Assembly: GCF_023149035.1 (NCBI RefSeq)
Contig: NZ_JAHXMY010000003.1
Location: forward strand, 62,001 to 126,000
Direction of reading: 5' to 3'
Source of the DNA: Microbacterium sp. EYE_78
Lineage (GTDB): Bacteria; Actinomycetota; Actinomycetes; Actinomycetales; Microbacteriaceae
DNA: 64,000 bases
Position 1 is the stretch's first letter. Every line of letters begins with the position of its first letter. Below, in pieces: positions 9,342-17,975 of the stretch. Below the pieces are notes generated by a model. That model did no database searches. It was not told the DNA's origin and saw nothing but the letters and a program-made list of their open reading frames with translations. Position numbers and translations under genes: made by a program.

Positions 9342-10573
9342 CGTGCGCCGCCGAGACCGAAGGCGGCGCCGGCTGCCACGGGCGTGTCCTGGTAGGGACT
9401 CGGACCCGACAGGTTGTCACCGCGGTTCGCGCGCGGACGAGCGTCACGGACCGGTCCGTTGCCGTACGTACTCGCCACGCGGGCAGCGTGCGTCGGGGCA
9501 TCCGGCACGATCGCCGGCCGGTCCTTCGCGAGTTCCTTCCGGAGGACGGGAACCACCTCGCCGCCGAGCAGGTCGAGCTGCTCGAGCACGGTCTTCAGGG
9601 GAAGGCCGGCGTGGTCGACGAGGAACAGCTGCCGCTGGAAGTCGCCGAACAGGTCGCGCATCCCGGCGTAGCGGTCGATGACCTGCTGGGGGGACCCGAC
9701 GGTGAGCGGGGTCATCTCGGTGAAGTCCTCCATCGACGGGCCGTGGCCGTAGACCGGGGCGTTGTCGAAGTACGGGCGGAACTGCGCGACGGCATCCTGC
9801 GAGTTCTTCGCCATGAAAGCCTGCCCACCGATGCCGACGATCGCCGTCTCAGGAGCGCCGTGGCCGTAGTGCTCCCAGCGCTGGCGGTACAGACCGATGA
9901 GCCGCTGGTAGTGCTCCGCGGGCCAGAAGATGTTGTTCGCGAAGAAACCGTCACCGTAGTAGGCCGCCTGCTCGGCGATCTCGGGCGTGCGGATCGACCC
10001 GTGCCAGACGAACGGCGGCACGCCGTCGAGCGGACGCGGGGTCGAGGTGAAGCCCTGCAGGGATGTGCGGAACTTGCCTTCGAAGTCGACCACGTCCTCG
10101 CGCCACAGCTTGTGGAGGAGGGCGTAGTTCTCGATCGCGAGCGGCACGCCCTGACGGATGTCCTTCCCGAACCAGGGGTAGACCGGTCCGGTGTTGCCGC
10201 GCCCCAGCATCAGGTCCATGCGTCCGCCCGAGAGGTGCTGCAGCATCGCGTAGTCCTCGGCGATCTTCACCGGGTCGTTCGTCGTGATGAGCGTCGTCGA
10301 GGTGGAGAGGATCAAGCGCTCGGTCTGCGCGGCGATGTACGCGAGCGTCGTCGTCGGCGAGGAGGACCAGAACGGCGGGTTGTGGTGCTCGCCGAGGGCG
10401 AAGACGTCGAGTCCGACCTCCTCGGCGTGCTTCGCGATCTCGACCGTCGCCGAGATGCGCTCCCGCTCGCTCGGCGTGTGGCCGGTGGTCGGGTCCTGCG
10501 TGATGTCGGTGACGGTGAAGATGCCGAACTGCACCCCGCCGCGGGTGTCGGTGGTGATGCTCTGCTCGTTCAC
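9338..10573 (-). CDS. Luciferase-like (LLM class) flavin-dependent monooxygenase
   Basis: A 411-residue TIM-barrel oxygenase of the bacterial luciferase superfamily. Conserved parts include FGIFTVTDITQDP near the N-terminus, ALGEHHNPPF, SGGRMDLMLGRGN and WHGSIRTPEIAEQAA. It oxidises an unknown substrate with FMNH2, most likely delivered by the co-transcribed FMN reductase. The GTG start is preferred over an upstream in-frame ATG (10612) because that ATG lies inside the predicted -10 box. The C-terminal 60 residues are low-complexity and may be disordered. The substrate cannot be told from sequence. Confidence 0.88.
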   Translation of the reverse strand: MNEQSITTDTRGGVQFGIFTVTDITQDPTTGHTPSERERISATVEIAKHAEEVGLDVFALGEHHNPPFWSSSPTTTLAYIAAQTERLILSTSTTLITTNDPVKIAEDYAMLQHLSGGRMDLMLGRGNTGPVYPWFGKDIRQGVPLAIENYALLHKLWREDVVDFEGKFRTSLQGFTSTPRPLDGVPPFVWHGSIRTPEIAEQAAYYGDGFFANNIFWPAEHYQRLIGLYRQRWEHYGHGAPETAIVGIGGQAFMAKNSQDAVAQFRPYFDNAPVYGHGPSMEDFTEMTPLTVGSPQQVIDRYAGMRDLFGDFQRQLFLVDHAGLPLKTVLEQLDLLGGEVVPVLRKELAKDRPAIVPDAPTHAARVASTYGNGPVRDARPRANRGDNLSGPSPYQDTPVAAGAAFGLGGAR

Positions 10574-10606
10574 GATGTCTCTCGATTCCCGGACGGTTCG
10601 CGTCCG

Positions 10607-10635
10607 ATTCATGCAAATGAATGTACCGGTGTCAA
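10607..10635 (-). promoter_or_regulatory. Promoter and palindromic operator of the LLM/FMN-reductase operon
   Basis: Reading on the minus strand, a perfect TTGACA (10630-10635) is followed after 17 bp by ATGAAT (10607-10612). The -10 box and adjacent spacer form a palindrome with arms ATTCAT and ATGAAT around 4 nt (10607-10622). A repressor bound there, for example of the MarR or TetR type, would block RNA polymerase. The divergent acyltransferase gene begins 43 nt away. Confidence 0.55.
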
Positions 10636-10677
10636 CGTCTGCGTGTCCACGGTATTCCCGCGGGTACGCTGAGCCCG

Positions 10678-11826
10678 ATGAGCACAGACGCCCCCGCCCC
10701 GCCGCGGACCCGCCGCATCCCCATCTGGGACAACGCCCGCGCCGCGTGCATCCTGCTCGTCGTCCTGGGGCACGCGATCCAGCGTCTGACATACGACTCC
10801 GACATCGCGCAGGGCCTGTACTTCCTGGTCTACGCATTCCACATGCCGGCCTTCGCGCTCATCTCCGGCTACTTCTCGAAATCCGATCCCCCGAACCGGC
10901 GCCAGATGACGCGGGTGCTCACCGACATCGTGCTGCCGTATGTGATCTTCGAGGGACTCTGGACCATCACCAAGTTCCTCGTCGAGGGTCAGGCGAACCC
11001 GAATCTGACACAGCCCTCCTGGACGCTGTGGTTCCTCCTCGCGCTCGCGATCTTCCGGCTCGTCCTCCCCTATCTCGCCCTCCTGAAGTGGCCCCTCCTC
11101 TGGACGGTGGTCATCTCGATCTCGGCCGGCTACCTCCCGAACGTCGACTCCACGCTCTCGCTGTCGCGGACGCTGGGGCTCCTGCCGTTCTTCACGCTCG
11201 GCTGGTGGCTCGCGCACCACAAGGTCCTGGAACGGCGGAACCTGCTGCAGCGCCGGCGCGTCTCCGTCCGGGTGGCAGCCGTGGCGGTCTTCGCGGCCGC
11301 TGGCTTCTGTGCCTGGTTCTTCGTCGACGAACTCTCCGACATGCAGCTCGGCCAGTGGCTGTTCTATGACGCGAACTACGCCGAGATCGGCGGCACGCAG
11401 TGGTGGGCCGGCGGCGTCCGCCTGCTGCTGATGGCGGTGGCCCTCGTGCTCAGCGTCTCGTTCTTCGCCCTCATCCCCCGTGGCGAGTACCGCTGGACGG
11501 CCATCGGCCGCTACACGATGTACGTCTACCTGCTGCACTCGTTCGTGCTCTACCCCTTCCGGGAATCGGGGGTCCTTCGCGGGCTCGACCCGACATGGCT
11601 GTTCCTGCCCCTCGTCGGCGCCCTGTCCATCGCGATCACCGTCGGCCTCGCGTCGAAGCCGGTCAGGAAGGTGTTCCGCCTGCTCATCGAGCCGCGCCCG
11701 GGATGGCTCTTCGCCGATCCGTCACTGACGCGGCGCGACGCCCGCCGGAACGACCCGACCGGATCGCGCCGCCCGCAGTCGGCGACGCAGCCGGGCACCG
11801 CTCGGCCGGATCAGTCCGGGTCGTAG
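10678..11826 (+). CDS. Acyltransferase family 3 membrane protein (fucose 4-O-acetylase-like)
   Basis: A 382-residue polytopic membrane protein with about ten hydrophobic helices. It has the acyltransferase-3 signature near the N-terminus ([19 protein letters not shown], with the catalytic-type His in LGHA) and [17 protein letters not shown]. It probably O-acetylates a surface glycan. TACGCT (10665-10670) lies 7 nt before the ATG, suggesting a leaderless mRNA. The C-terminal tail is polar and Arg/Pro/Thr-rich. Its 3' end overlaps the convergent ald gene by 16 nt. Confidence 0.87.
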   Translation: MSTDAPAPPRTRRIPIWDNARAACILLVVLGHAIQRLTYDSDIAQGLYFLVYAFHMPAFALISGYFSKSDPPNRRQMTRVLTDIVLPYVIFEGLWTITKFLVEGQANPNLTQPSWTLWFLLALAIFRLVLPYLALLKWPLLWTVVISISAGYLPNVDSTLSLSRTLGLLPFFTLGWWLAHHKVLERRNLLQRRRVSVRVAAVAVFAAAGFCAWFFVDELSDMQLGQWLFYDANYAEIGGTQWWAGGVRLLLMAVALVLSVSFFALIPRGEYRWTAIGRYTMYVYLLHSFVLYPFRESGVLRGLDPTWLFLPLVGALSIAITVGLASKPVRKVFRLLIEPRPGWLFADPSLTRRDARRNDPTGSRRPQSATQPGTARPDQSGS

Positions 11827-12908
11827 GCGAGCCCGAACGCCGCAGCCACACCCTCGTTCGTCACCCGCCCGGTGCGCACGTTGAGACCGCGCGCCAGCGC
11901 GGGATCCGCCTGGGCTGCGGCATCCCACCCCCTGTCGGCGAGCGCGACGACGTACGGCAGCGTCGCGTTCGTCAGCGCGCGGGTCGAGGTCTCCGGCACC
12001 GCACCCGGCATGTTCGCCACGCAGTAGTACACCGCGTCGTGCACCGGGAAGGTGGGGGCGTCGTGCGTCGTCGGACGCGACCCTTCGAAGCAGCCGCCCT
12101 GGTCGATCGCGATGTCCACGAGCACCGCGCCCTTCTTCATCCCCGCCACCATGTCGAGGGTCACGAGTTTGGGGGCCGCGGCTCCCGGGATCAGCACGGA
12201 GCCGATGACGAGGTCGGCGGATGCCACCTGTTCCGCGATCTCGTAGCGGCTCGATGCGCGGGTGTGCAGCCCGGTGTAGCGCTGCTCGAGGTCGCGCAGG
12301 CGCGGGAGCGACACGTCGATGACGGTGACCTCGGCGCCGAGTCCGAGCGCGTTCGCGGCGGCGTGCTCGCCGGCCACTCCCCCGCCGATGACGACCACTT
12401 TCGCCCTGGCCGTGCCCGCGACGCCTCCCAGCAGGGTTCCGCGTCCGCCCGCCGAGCTCATGAGGCTGTGCGCACCGACGACGATCGAGATCCGACCAGC
12501 GACCTCGCTCATGGGTGACAGCAGCGGGAGGCTGCGGTCGGCGGCCTGCACCGTCTCGTAGGCGACGGCGGTCGTCCTGGCGGCGATCAGCGCGTCGGTG
12601 AGCGGGCGATCGGCCGCCAGGTGCAGATAGGCGAAGAGCGTGAGGTCCTCGCGCAGATGACGGTACTCCTCGGCGATCGGCTCCTTCACCTTGACGACGA
12701 GGTCGGCCTCACCCCAGACGGCGTCCGCATCGGCGACGATCGCCGCGCCGGCGTCGGCGTACTGGTCGTCCGAGATGCGTGAACCTGCGCCGGCCCCGCG
12801 CTGGATGCGGACGTCGTGGCCGCGGGAGACCAACGCATCGACGCCCGCGGGGGTGATGGCGACACGGTTCTCGTTGTTCTTGATCTCAGTCGGGATGCCG
12901 ATGCGCAT
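11811..12908 (-). CDS. ald: Alanine dehydrogenase
   Basis: A 365-residue NAD-dependent L-alanine dehydrogenase interconverting alanine with pyruvate, ammonia and NADH. The N-terminus [17 protein letters not shown] is diagnostic. The catalytic Lys (VKVKEP) and His (FAYLHLAAD) are present, as is the Rossmann loop [22 protein letters not shown] site precedes the ATG. It is divergent from an Lrp/AsnC-type gene, the same arrangement as ald and aldR of mycobacteria, where the regulator controls ald in response to amino acids. Confidence 0.96.
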   Translation of the reverse strand: MRIGIPTEIKNNENRVAITPAGVDALVSRGHDVRIQRGAGAGSRISDDQYADAGAAIVADADAVWGEADLVVKVKEPIAEEYRHLREDLTLFAYLHLAADRPLTDALIAARTTAVAYETVQAADRSLPLLSPMSEVAGRISIVVGAHSLMSSAGGRGTLLGGVAGTARAKVVVIGGGVAGEHAAANALGLGAEVTVIDVSLPRLRDLEQRYTGLHTRASSRYEIAEQVASADLVIGSVLIPGAAAPKLVTLDMVAGMKKGAVLVDIAIDQGGCFEGSRPTTHDAPTFPVHDAVYYCVANMPGAVPETSTRALTNATLPYVVALADRGWDAAAQADPALARGLNVRTGRVTNEGVAAAFGLAYDPD

Positions 12909-13024
12909 CGTGCACGCTCCTCGTCGGTGAGTGGATGAGATCATCCTGCGGAAGATTCGTTTCGAAGGGATGACAGCCGCAGAAACTTCGACAAGACTGG
13001 CTTCGATCGACGAGAGGACTCCCG

Positions 13025-13534
13025 ATGAGCACGTCAAGCGCACTCCCGGCGAAGGATCTTCGCCCGCGAGACGAGCTGGATGAGGTCGACCGGGCCATCG
13101 TCGGGATCCTCGCTGCGGACGGTCGCATCTCGAACGCGGAGCTCGCCGCACGCGTCGGCGTCGCACCGTCGACGGCGCATGCCCGGACGCGCGGACTCAT
13201 CGACCGCGGCGTGATCACCGGCTTCCACGCGAGCGTCGATCAGCGCATCGTCGGCGCCGGACTGCAGGCGATGGTCCACGTGACGCTGCGGCCCGGCTCG
13301 CGTCACGAGAGCATCGTGGAATTCGCCCACGAGGTGCGCGGGCTCCCGCAGGTCATCCAGGTGTTCTTCCTCGGGGGGTCCGACGACTTCCTCATCCACA
13401 TCGCCGTGGCCGACTCGAGCGATGTCCGCACCTTCGTCGTCGAGCATCTGTCGGCGCAGCGGAGCGTCGCGAACACGCGGACCAGCATCATCTTCGACTA
13501 CCACCGCAATCGGGTGGCCGCACCCTTCCACTGA
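13025..13534 (+). CDS. Lrp/AsnC-family transcriptional regulator, probable regulator of ald
   Basis: A 169-residue protein. The N-terminal winged helix is LDEVDRAIVGILAADGRISNAELAARVGVAPSTAHAR (residues 19-55). The C-terminal RAM/ligand-binding domain has VFFLGGSDDFLIHIAV. It has a slightly extended N-terminus with no obvious role. GAGAGGA precedes the ATG. The 116-bp spacer shared with ald contains arms CTGCGG (12946-12951) and CCGCAG (12977-12982), plus several TTCG/CGAA half-sites, which could be operator DNA. By analogy with AldR it probably binds there. The effector is unknown. Confidence 0.88.
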   Translation: MSTSSALPAKDLRPRDELDEVDRAIVGILAADGRISNAELAARVGVAPSTAHARTRGLIDRGVITGFHASVDQRIVGAGLQAMVHVTLRPGSRHESIVEFAHEVRGLPQVIQVFFLGGSDDFLIHIAVADSSDVRTFVVEHLSAQRSVANTRTSIIFDYHRNRVAAPFH

Positions 13535-13603
13535 GCGGCCGCGCCGGCGTCATCGTCGGCAACACAGATCGGATCGCCGCGGGAGCGTGCATATCCTCGG
13601 ACC

Positions 13604-14614
13604 ATGTCCGACCAGAACCTCCCCGTCCTCGACCTCGCGCTCCTCGACCAGGGACCCGAGTCCGCGGAGCGCTTCCGGGACGAGCTCCGCCGCGCGACGC
13701 ACGACGTCGGGTTCTTCTACCTGACGGGAACCGGCGTCTCCCCTGCACTCGAAGCCCGCCTGCACCGCGCCGCCCGGACGTTCTTCGAGTTGCCCGACGC
13801 CGCCAAGCTCGAGATCGAGAACATCAAGAGCCCGCACTTCCGTGGCTACACCCGGGTCGGCGGCGAACGCACGCAGGGCGAAGTGGACTGGCGGGAGCAG
13901 ATCGACATCGGGCCGGAGCGGCCTGCGATCGACGACCCGGAGGCGCCCGACTACGCCGTCCTCGTCGGACCGAACCTCTGGCCGTCCGCACAGCCCGAGT
14001 TGCGTGAGATCGCCGAGGAATGGACCGACATCCTCTCCGGGGTCGCCCGGCGACTCCTCCGGGCGTGGGCCGAGGCCCTCGGCGCGCCCGGCAGCTATTT
14101 CGAGGACCACTTCGGCGAGGCGCAGACACTCCTGAAGATCGTCCGCTACCCCGGCACCACCGCGCCGGAGCCGCAGCAGGGCGTCGGTGCGCATAAGGAC
14201 TCCGGGGTGCTCACGCTCCTCTGGGTCGAGCCCGGCAAGGGTGGACTGCAGGTCGAACGCGACGGCGGCTGGGTGGATGCCCCCTCCGTCCCCGGCGCGT
14301 TCGTGGTGAACATCGGAGAGCTCCTCGAGCACGCCACGGACGGCTACCTGACGGCGACGAACCACCGCGTGGTCTCGCCCCGGGCCCCTCAGGACCGCAT
14401 CTCCGTGCCGTTCTTCTTCAACCCCTCCCTCGACGCCGAGCTGCCGCGGATCGAGCTGCCGGAAGACCTGGCGGCGCATGCACGCGGCGTAGCGCAAGAC
14501 CCGCGCAACCCGATCCACGGGCTCCACGGCGAGAACGCCCTCAAGTCGCGATTGCGCGCCCACCCCGATGTGGCCGGGATCTGGCATGCCGATCTGGTGG
14601 CCGCTCGCACGTGA
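13604..14614 (+). CDS. 2-oxoglutarate/Fe(II)-dependent oxygenase (isopenicillin N synthase-like)
   Basis: A 336-residue non-haem iron oxygenase. The N-terminal DIOX_N segment (PVLDLALLDQG...GFFYLTGTGV) is followed by the jelly-roll core. Iron ligands are His197, Asp199 (GAHKDSG) and His254 (TNHRVVSP), and Arg265 (DRISVPFFF) would bind 2-oxoglutarate. All catalytic residues are intact. A TATCCT box (13592-13597) lies 6 nt before the ATG, so the transcript is probably leaderless. No neighbour reveals the substrate. Members act on amino acids, small molecules or xenobiotics. Confidence 0.88.
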   Translation: MSDQNLPVLDLALLDQGPESAERFRDELRRATHDVGFFYLTGTGVSPALEARLHRAARTFFELPDAAKLEIENIKSPHFRGYTRVGGERTQGEVDWREQIDIGPERPAIDDPEAPDYAVLVGPNLWPSAQPELREIAEEWTDILSGVARRLLRAWAEALGAPGSYFEDHFGEAQTLLKIVRYPGTTAPEPQQGVGAHKDSGVLTLLWVEPGKGGLQVERDGGWVDAPSVPGAFVVNIGELLEHATDGYLTATNHRVVSPRAPQDRISVPFFFNPSLDAELPRIELPEDLAAHARGVAQDPRNPIHGLHGENALKSRLRAHPDVAGIWHADLVAART

Positions 14615-14673
14615 CGACGGTCAGACCCGCGCCGCGGCATCGGGGAACCGGAGCCGCGGCATCCGGGAACGAT

Positions 14674-14704
14674 GAAGGCCGCCCCACACCGTGGGGCGGC
14701 CTTC
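14674..14704. terminator. Terminator between the oxygenase and rpsO
   Basis: A perfect 14-bp stem (14674-14687 and 14691-14704) with a 3-nt loop lies between convergent genes and serves both strands. A short T-run follows on the plus strand at 14713-14716. Confidence 0.8.
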
Positions 14705-14744
14705 TCAAGAATGTTTTGCGCGATTGAACGCTGGTGGCGGTGCC

Positions 14745-15014
14745 TTATCGACGGAGGCCGAGGCGCTCGATGAGCGAGCGGTACCGGTTGATGTCGACGT
14801 CCTGGAGGTAGCCCAGGAGACGGCGGCGCTGACCGACGAGCAGGAACAGCCCACGACGCGAGTGGTGGTCGTGCTTGTGCTCCTTGAGGTGCTCGGTGAG
14901 GTCCTTGATGCGCTGCGTCAGCATCGCGACCTGCACCTCGGGGGATCCGGTGTCACCGGGGTGCGTCGCGTACTCTTCGATGATCGCCTTCTTGACGTCT
15001 GCTTCCAGTGCCAT
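14745..15014 (-). CDS. rpsO: 30S ribosomal protein S15
   Basis: An 89-residue primary 16S rRNA-binding protein of the small subunit, of standard length. The family signatures [20 protein letters not shown] and [20 protein letters not shown] are complete. An AGGAAGGGG site precedes the ATG. The roughly 90-nt leader behind a TAGACT box (15104-15109, minus strand) may hold an S15 autoregulatory site. It is monocistronic and not linked to pnp in this window. Confidence 0.97.
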   Translation of the reverse strand: MALEADVKKAIIEEYATHPGDTGSPEVQVAMLTQRIKDLTEHLKEHKHDHHSRRGLFLLVGQRRRLLGYLQDVDINRYRSLIERLGLRR

Positions 15015-15139
15015 AGGTGATCCCCTTCCTCTTCGTTGCGCGGCGCCCGACGCCTGATGCGAGGGCTCTCTTTATCCGCGGCCGATCGAACGGCAACCAC
15101 AGGAGTCTACACGAGGCGGAACCCGGCACGCGATCACGG

Positions 15140-16690
15140 TCAATAGCGCGACGTGACCCCGAGGTACTCGTCGAGGGTCAATCCGGTCCGCTTGAGGTGC
15201 GCCGCCGTCGAGGTACCCACGTGTCGCAGATGCCACGGCTCCCACCGGTATCCGGTGATGTGCTCCTTACCCTTCGGGTAGCGCACGATGAAGCCGTATC
15301 GGTGCGCGTTGGCTGCCACCCAGCGTCCCGCACGCGTGTTGCCCCACGACTGCGAGATCGAGTTCACATCGATCGCGAGACCGGTCTGGTGCTCGCTGTA
15401 CCCGGGCCTTGCGGAACGCCGCTCGGCCTCCGCTCGCCCGTGCTGGCGGACCTTGCTCGCGAACACGCTCCGCTGCGACGAATAGGAGCGGAATCCCGAG
15501 ATGATCGAGAGGGAGATGCCCTCCTCGCGGGCGTCCGCCCGCATCATCGACCAGGCCTTCGTCAGTGCGGGCCGCAGTCCGTTGCCGAAAGACGACGGCA
15601 GCGGGTGCGACTTGTTCACGAGGAGGATGTCGCGGATGTAGGTCGGCTTCGCCGGTGCGACCGTCCTGATGTTCGGAGCGCCGGCCTGCGTCCACTGCGC
15701 AGCGGAGACCGGCGTGAGGGTCCCACCCATCCGGTGGAAGATGGTGGGTCCGGTCGAGAGTCGGACGAACGAGTCACCGGGGATGCGGGGACGGATGGTC
15801 GTCTTCGGTCGACCCGCCCGCGCGAAGTCCGCCGCGCTCAGGCGCGCCACCGTGTCGACGCTGCGGTCCGACGGCGAGGTGGGCCAGGTGACGAGACCGT
15901 ACACGACAGGCGACCAGGCGGTCTTCGCGTACACGGTCGGCGGGCGGGAGACCTGCGGCTTGCCCACACGACGGTACTCAGCCGCGGTGATCCTGCGGTG
16001 CGACCCGTCGGGGCGGACGAACCGGACGTCCGGCGACCACGCCGCGCGATACCAGCCGCCGGCGATGGTGGACGTGGGGCTCGGCGACCCGGCGGCGCGA
16101 CGCTCAGTGGCGGTCAGCTTCTTCGTCGCACCGTCGGGCGTGCGGGCGTACAGATCCCTCGGCCCGGACTGATAGCGGAAGTAGCGTGTGGTCGGGACGT
16201 GGCCGAGCACCCGGCCCGTCGGCGACCCGACCCGCTCGAGCGAGGTGCGGGAGAGTGCGATGACCTTATCGACGGCGCGGTCGTCGTCGGCGTGCGGCCA
16301 GGTGATGAGCGCGTAGACCCTGGGCGACCACGACGTCCGTGCGTAGCTGACGGGTGCGACGTCCACCGGGGGGCTGCCTGCCGCGCGCCATTGTTCGCGC
16401 GACAGGGGCGTCACCGTGCCGTCCGTCTGCACACGGTAGATCTTCGGGTCCGTGTCCCAGGGCGTTCGGTAGTGCCCGTACACCGCTACCGTCGGAGGCG
16501 TCCCGGTCGGCGTCGGTGACGGCGTCGGCGCCACGGACGGCGACGGACTCGGCGACACCGTCTCGGACGGCGACGGACTCGGCGGAGCGGTCTGGGCGGT
16601 CGCGGTCAGCGGAGCCTGCGCCAGGGCAGCCGTGACGGCGACCGCGCCGAGAACCGCGGTCCAGCGTGAGATCGGTGTTGCACGTCCCAC
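15140..16690 (-). CDS. Secreted VanY-type D-alanyl-D-alanine carboxypeptidase with six internal repeats
   Basis: A 516-residue exported peptidase of family M15B. Residues 1-32 are a signal peptide ending near TATAQT. A Pro/Ser/Thr linker follows (35-66). Then six degenerate repeats of 42-50 residues share a core [LIV]-[ST]-x3-[WYFLR]-x2-[AV]-G-x-P at 96-107, 146-157, 192-203, 234-245, 284-295 and 328-339. The catalytic domain (about 360-516) has the zinc motif SEHQTGLAID (His434, Asp441) and EPWH (His487). It would trim peptidoglycan stem peptides outside the cell. A GTG start is fixed by AAGGAGG 6 nt upstream. The repeats may bind wall polymer; that is inference. Confidence 0.88.
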   Translation of the reverse strand: MGRATPISRWTAVLGAVAVTAALAQAPLTATAQTAPPSPSPSETVSPSPSPSVAPTPSPTPTGTPPTVAVYGHYRTPWDTDPKIYRVQTDGTVTPLSREQWRAAGSPPVDVAPVSYARTSWSPRVYALITWPHADDDRAVDKVIALSRTSLERVGSPTGRVLGHVPTTRYFRYQSGPRDLYARTPDGATKKLTATERRAAGSPSPTSTIAGGWYRAAWSPDVRFVRPDGSHRRITAAEYRRVGKPQVSRPPTVYAKTAWSPVVYGLVTWPTSPSDRSVDTVARLSAADFARAGRPKTTIRPRIPGDSFVRLSTGPTIFHRMGGTLTPVSAAQWTQAGAPNIRTVAPAKPTYIRDILLVNKSHPLPSSFGNGLRPALTKAWSMMRADAREEGISLSIISGFRSYSSQRSVFASKVRQHGRAEAERRSARPGYSEHQTGLAIDVNSISQSWGNTRAGRWVAANAHRYGFIVRYPKGKEHITGYRWEPWHLRHVGTSTAAHLKRTGLTLDEYLGVTSRY

Positions 16691-16709
16691 GGACGCCCTC
16701 CTTACGACA

Positions 16710-16739
16710 GTGGCCCGGCCGGAGAACCGGCCGGGCCAC
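16710..16739 (-). terminator. Terminator after the FKBP gene
   Basis: A perfect 13-bp GC stem (16710-16722 and 16727-16739) with a 4-nt loop. It ends transcription of the FKBP gene before the carboxypeptidase gene, whose ribosome-binding site starts just downstream. Confidence 0.75.
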
Positions 16740-16749
16740 GATGAACGTC

Positions 16750-17118
16750 TCAGGCGACGTCGAGCAGATCGATGACGAAGATGAGCGTCTTCCCGCCGAG
16801 GAAGTGGCTTCCTGCGGGACCGTACGCGAGGTGCGGCGGGATGACCAGCTCGCGACGACCGCCGACCTTCATGCCGGGGATGCCGTCCTGCCACCCCTGG
16901 ATCAGCCCGCGGAGCGGGAACTGGATGCTCTCGCCGCGGTTCCACGAGGAGTCGAACTCCTCGCCGGAGACGTACTCGACCCCGGCGTAGTGGACGGTGA
17001 CGGTGTCGCCCGGCTTGGCCTCGGCTCCATCGCCCTCGATGAGGTCGCGGATGACGAGGTCGTTCGGAGCGGGATCGAGCGGGGCGTCGATCTCGGGCTT
17101 GGTGCGGTCTGAACTCAT
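16750..17118 (-). CDS. FKBP-type peptidyl-prolyl cis-trans isomerase
   Basis: A 122-residue single-domain, cytoplasmic FKBP that speeds proline isomerisation. The core segments VTVHYAGVEYVSGEEFDSS, GLIQGWQDGIPGMKVGGRRE and IPPHLAYG are intact. There is no signal peptide. I chose the ATG at MSSDRTKPEID, the usual N-terminus in relatives; an in-frame ATG three codons upstream is possible. It lies 42 nt downstream of yceI with no terminator between, so the two may be co-transcribed. Confidence 0.93.
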   Translation of the reverse strand: MSSDRTKPEIDAPLDPAPNDLVIRDLIEGDGAEAKPGDTVTVHYAGVEYVSGEEFDSSWNRGESIQFPLRGLIQGWQDGIPGMKVGGRRELVIPPHLAYGPAGSHFLGGKTLIFVIDLLDVA

Positions 17119-17160
17119 ACTCCCCATCCAAGCCGAGTGCGCGGACCCGGTCAACGCGAC

Positions 17161-17724
17161 TCAGGCCTGGACGGAACCCTGCAGGTCGAGCTCGATCGTG
17201 ACGTCCTTGCCGACGAGCACGCCGCCGGTCTCGAGCGCGGCGTTCCACGTCAGCCCGAAGTCCTCGCGGTTGATGACGGTCTTGGCCGTCGCGCCGGCCT
17301 TGTAGTTGCCCCACGGGTCGGTGCCGAAGCCGCCGAAGTCGACCTCGAAGGTCACCGGCTTGGTGACGTCCTTGATGGTCAGGTCGCCGTCGACGAGGAA
17401 GTCGCCACCCTCGACGCGGACACCGGTCGACGCGAAGGTGATGGTCGGGTAGGTCTCGACGTCGAAGAAGTCGGCGCTGCGGAGGTGGCCGTCGCGACCC
17501 TCGTCCTTGGTGTCGAGCGACGCGGCGTCGACCTTGGCATCGAGCTTCGCCTCGAGGGGGTTCTCGGGAGCGACCAGAGTCGCCTCCTTGATGTTGAAGT
17601 GCCCACGCACCTTCGAGATCATCATGTGGCGGACGCTGAAGCCCACTTCGCTGTGCGAGGCGTCGAGCACCCACGTGCCCGCCTTGTAACCGGGGATGTC
17701 GAGGGTCGTGGTGGAGTCGGTCAT
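17161..17724 (-). CDS. YceI-family lipocalin-like protein
   Basis: A 187-residue protein with the YceI fold, a beta-barrel that binds polyprenoid or other amphiphilic molecules. The family start GTWVLDASHSEVGFSVRHMMISKVRGHF and the later GDLTIKDVTKPVTFEV are clear. No signal peptide is present, so it is probably cytoplasmic, as in many actinobacteria. Actinobacterial yceI genes are often under MarR-type control, and a palindrome lies upstream here. It may form a transcript with the FKBP gene. Confidence 0.9.
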   Translation of the reverse strand: MTDSTTTLDIPGYKAGTWVLDASHSEVGFSVRHMMISKVRGHFNIKEATLVAPENPLEAKLDAKVDAASLDTKDEGRDGHLRSADFFDVETYPTITFASTGVRVEGGDFLVDGDLTIKDVTKPVTFEVDFGGFGTDPWGNYKAGATAKTVINREDFGLTWNAALETGGVLVGKDVTIELDLQGSVQA

Positions 17725-17790
17725 GATCGTCCTTCGTGCAGGGGTCCGGTGTTCCGGCTGTCGTGGGGCGCAACGCCGCCGCATCCCACC

Positions 17791-17806
17791 GTATTCCAAT
17801 GAATAC
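17791..17806 (-). promoter_or_regulatory. Palindromic operator candidate upstream of yceI
   Basis: Perfect inverted arms GTATTC and GAATAC sit around 4 nt, 67 bp upstream of the yceI start in an unusually AT-rich stretch. Its shape resembles MarR-type operators and the palindrome in front of the LLM monooxygenase operon at 10607-10622. Confidence 0.45.
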
Positions 17807-17882
17807 AAAACTCCGTGGGCGGATGACCGTGGCCGGGACCCTTGACACCGTCGAAGGCGGACGGGATCATGGCCATAGGCCA

Positions 17883-17933
17883 ACTCAGCGCCCGGAAGAC
17901 TCGCAGGCATCGCCGCGGCACCGGGCGCTGAGT
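17883..17933 (-). terminator. Terminator after prsW
   Basis: A perfect 13-bp inverted repeat (17883-17895 and 17921-17933) with a 25-nt loop lies 43 nt past the prsW stop. The long loop is unusual; no T-tract follows. Confidence 0.6.
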
Positions 17934-17975
17934 CTTGTCAGGGGTCTTGTCAGCGGGGTCCACGCGGTCTGGAGT

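Noticed and set aside
9338..10612. Upstream ATG start (10612) for the LLM monooxygenase
   Set aside because: That ATG lies within the predicted -10 hexamer; the GTG at 10573 is downstream of the expected transcription start and fits the family N-terminus.
15140..17848. An open frame of about 900 codons covering the VanY, FKBP and YceI region on the minus strand
   Set aside because: Only the part from the GTG at 16690 reads as a protein family. Upstream the frame runs through the FKBP and YceI genes in a different phase and gives Arg/His/Gly-rich nonsense typical of GC-rich shadow frames.
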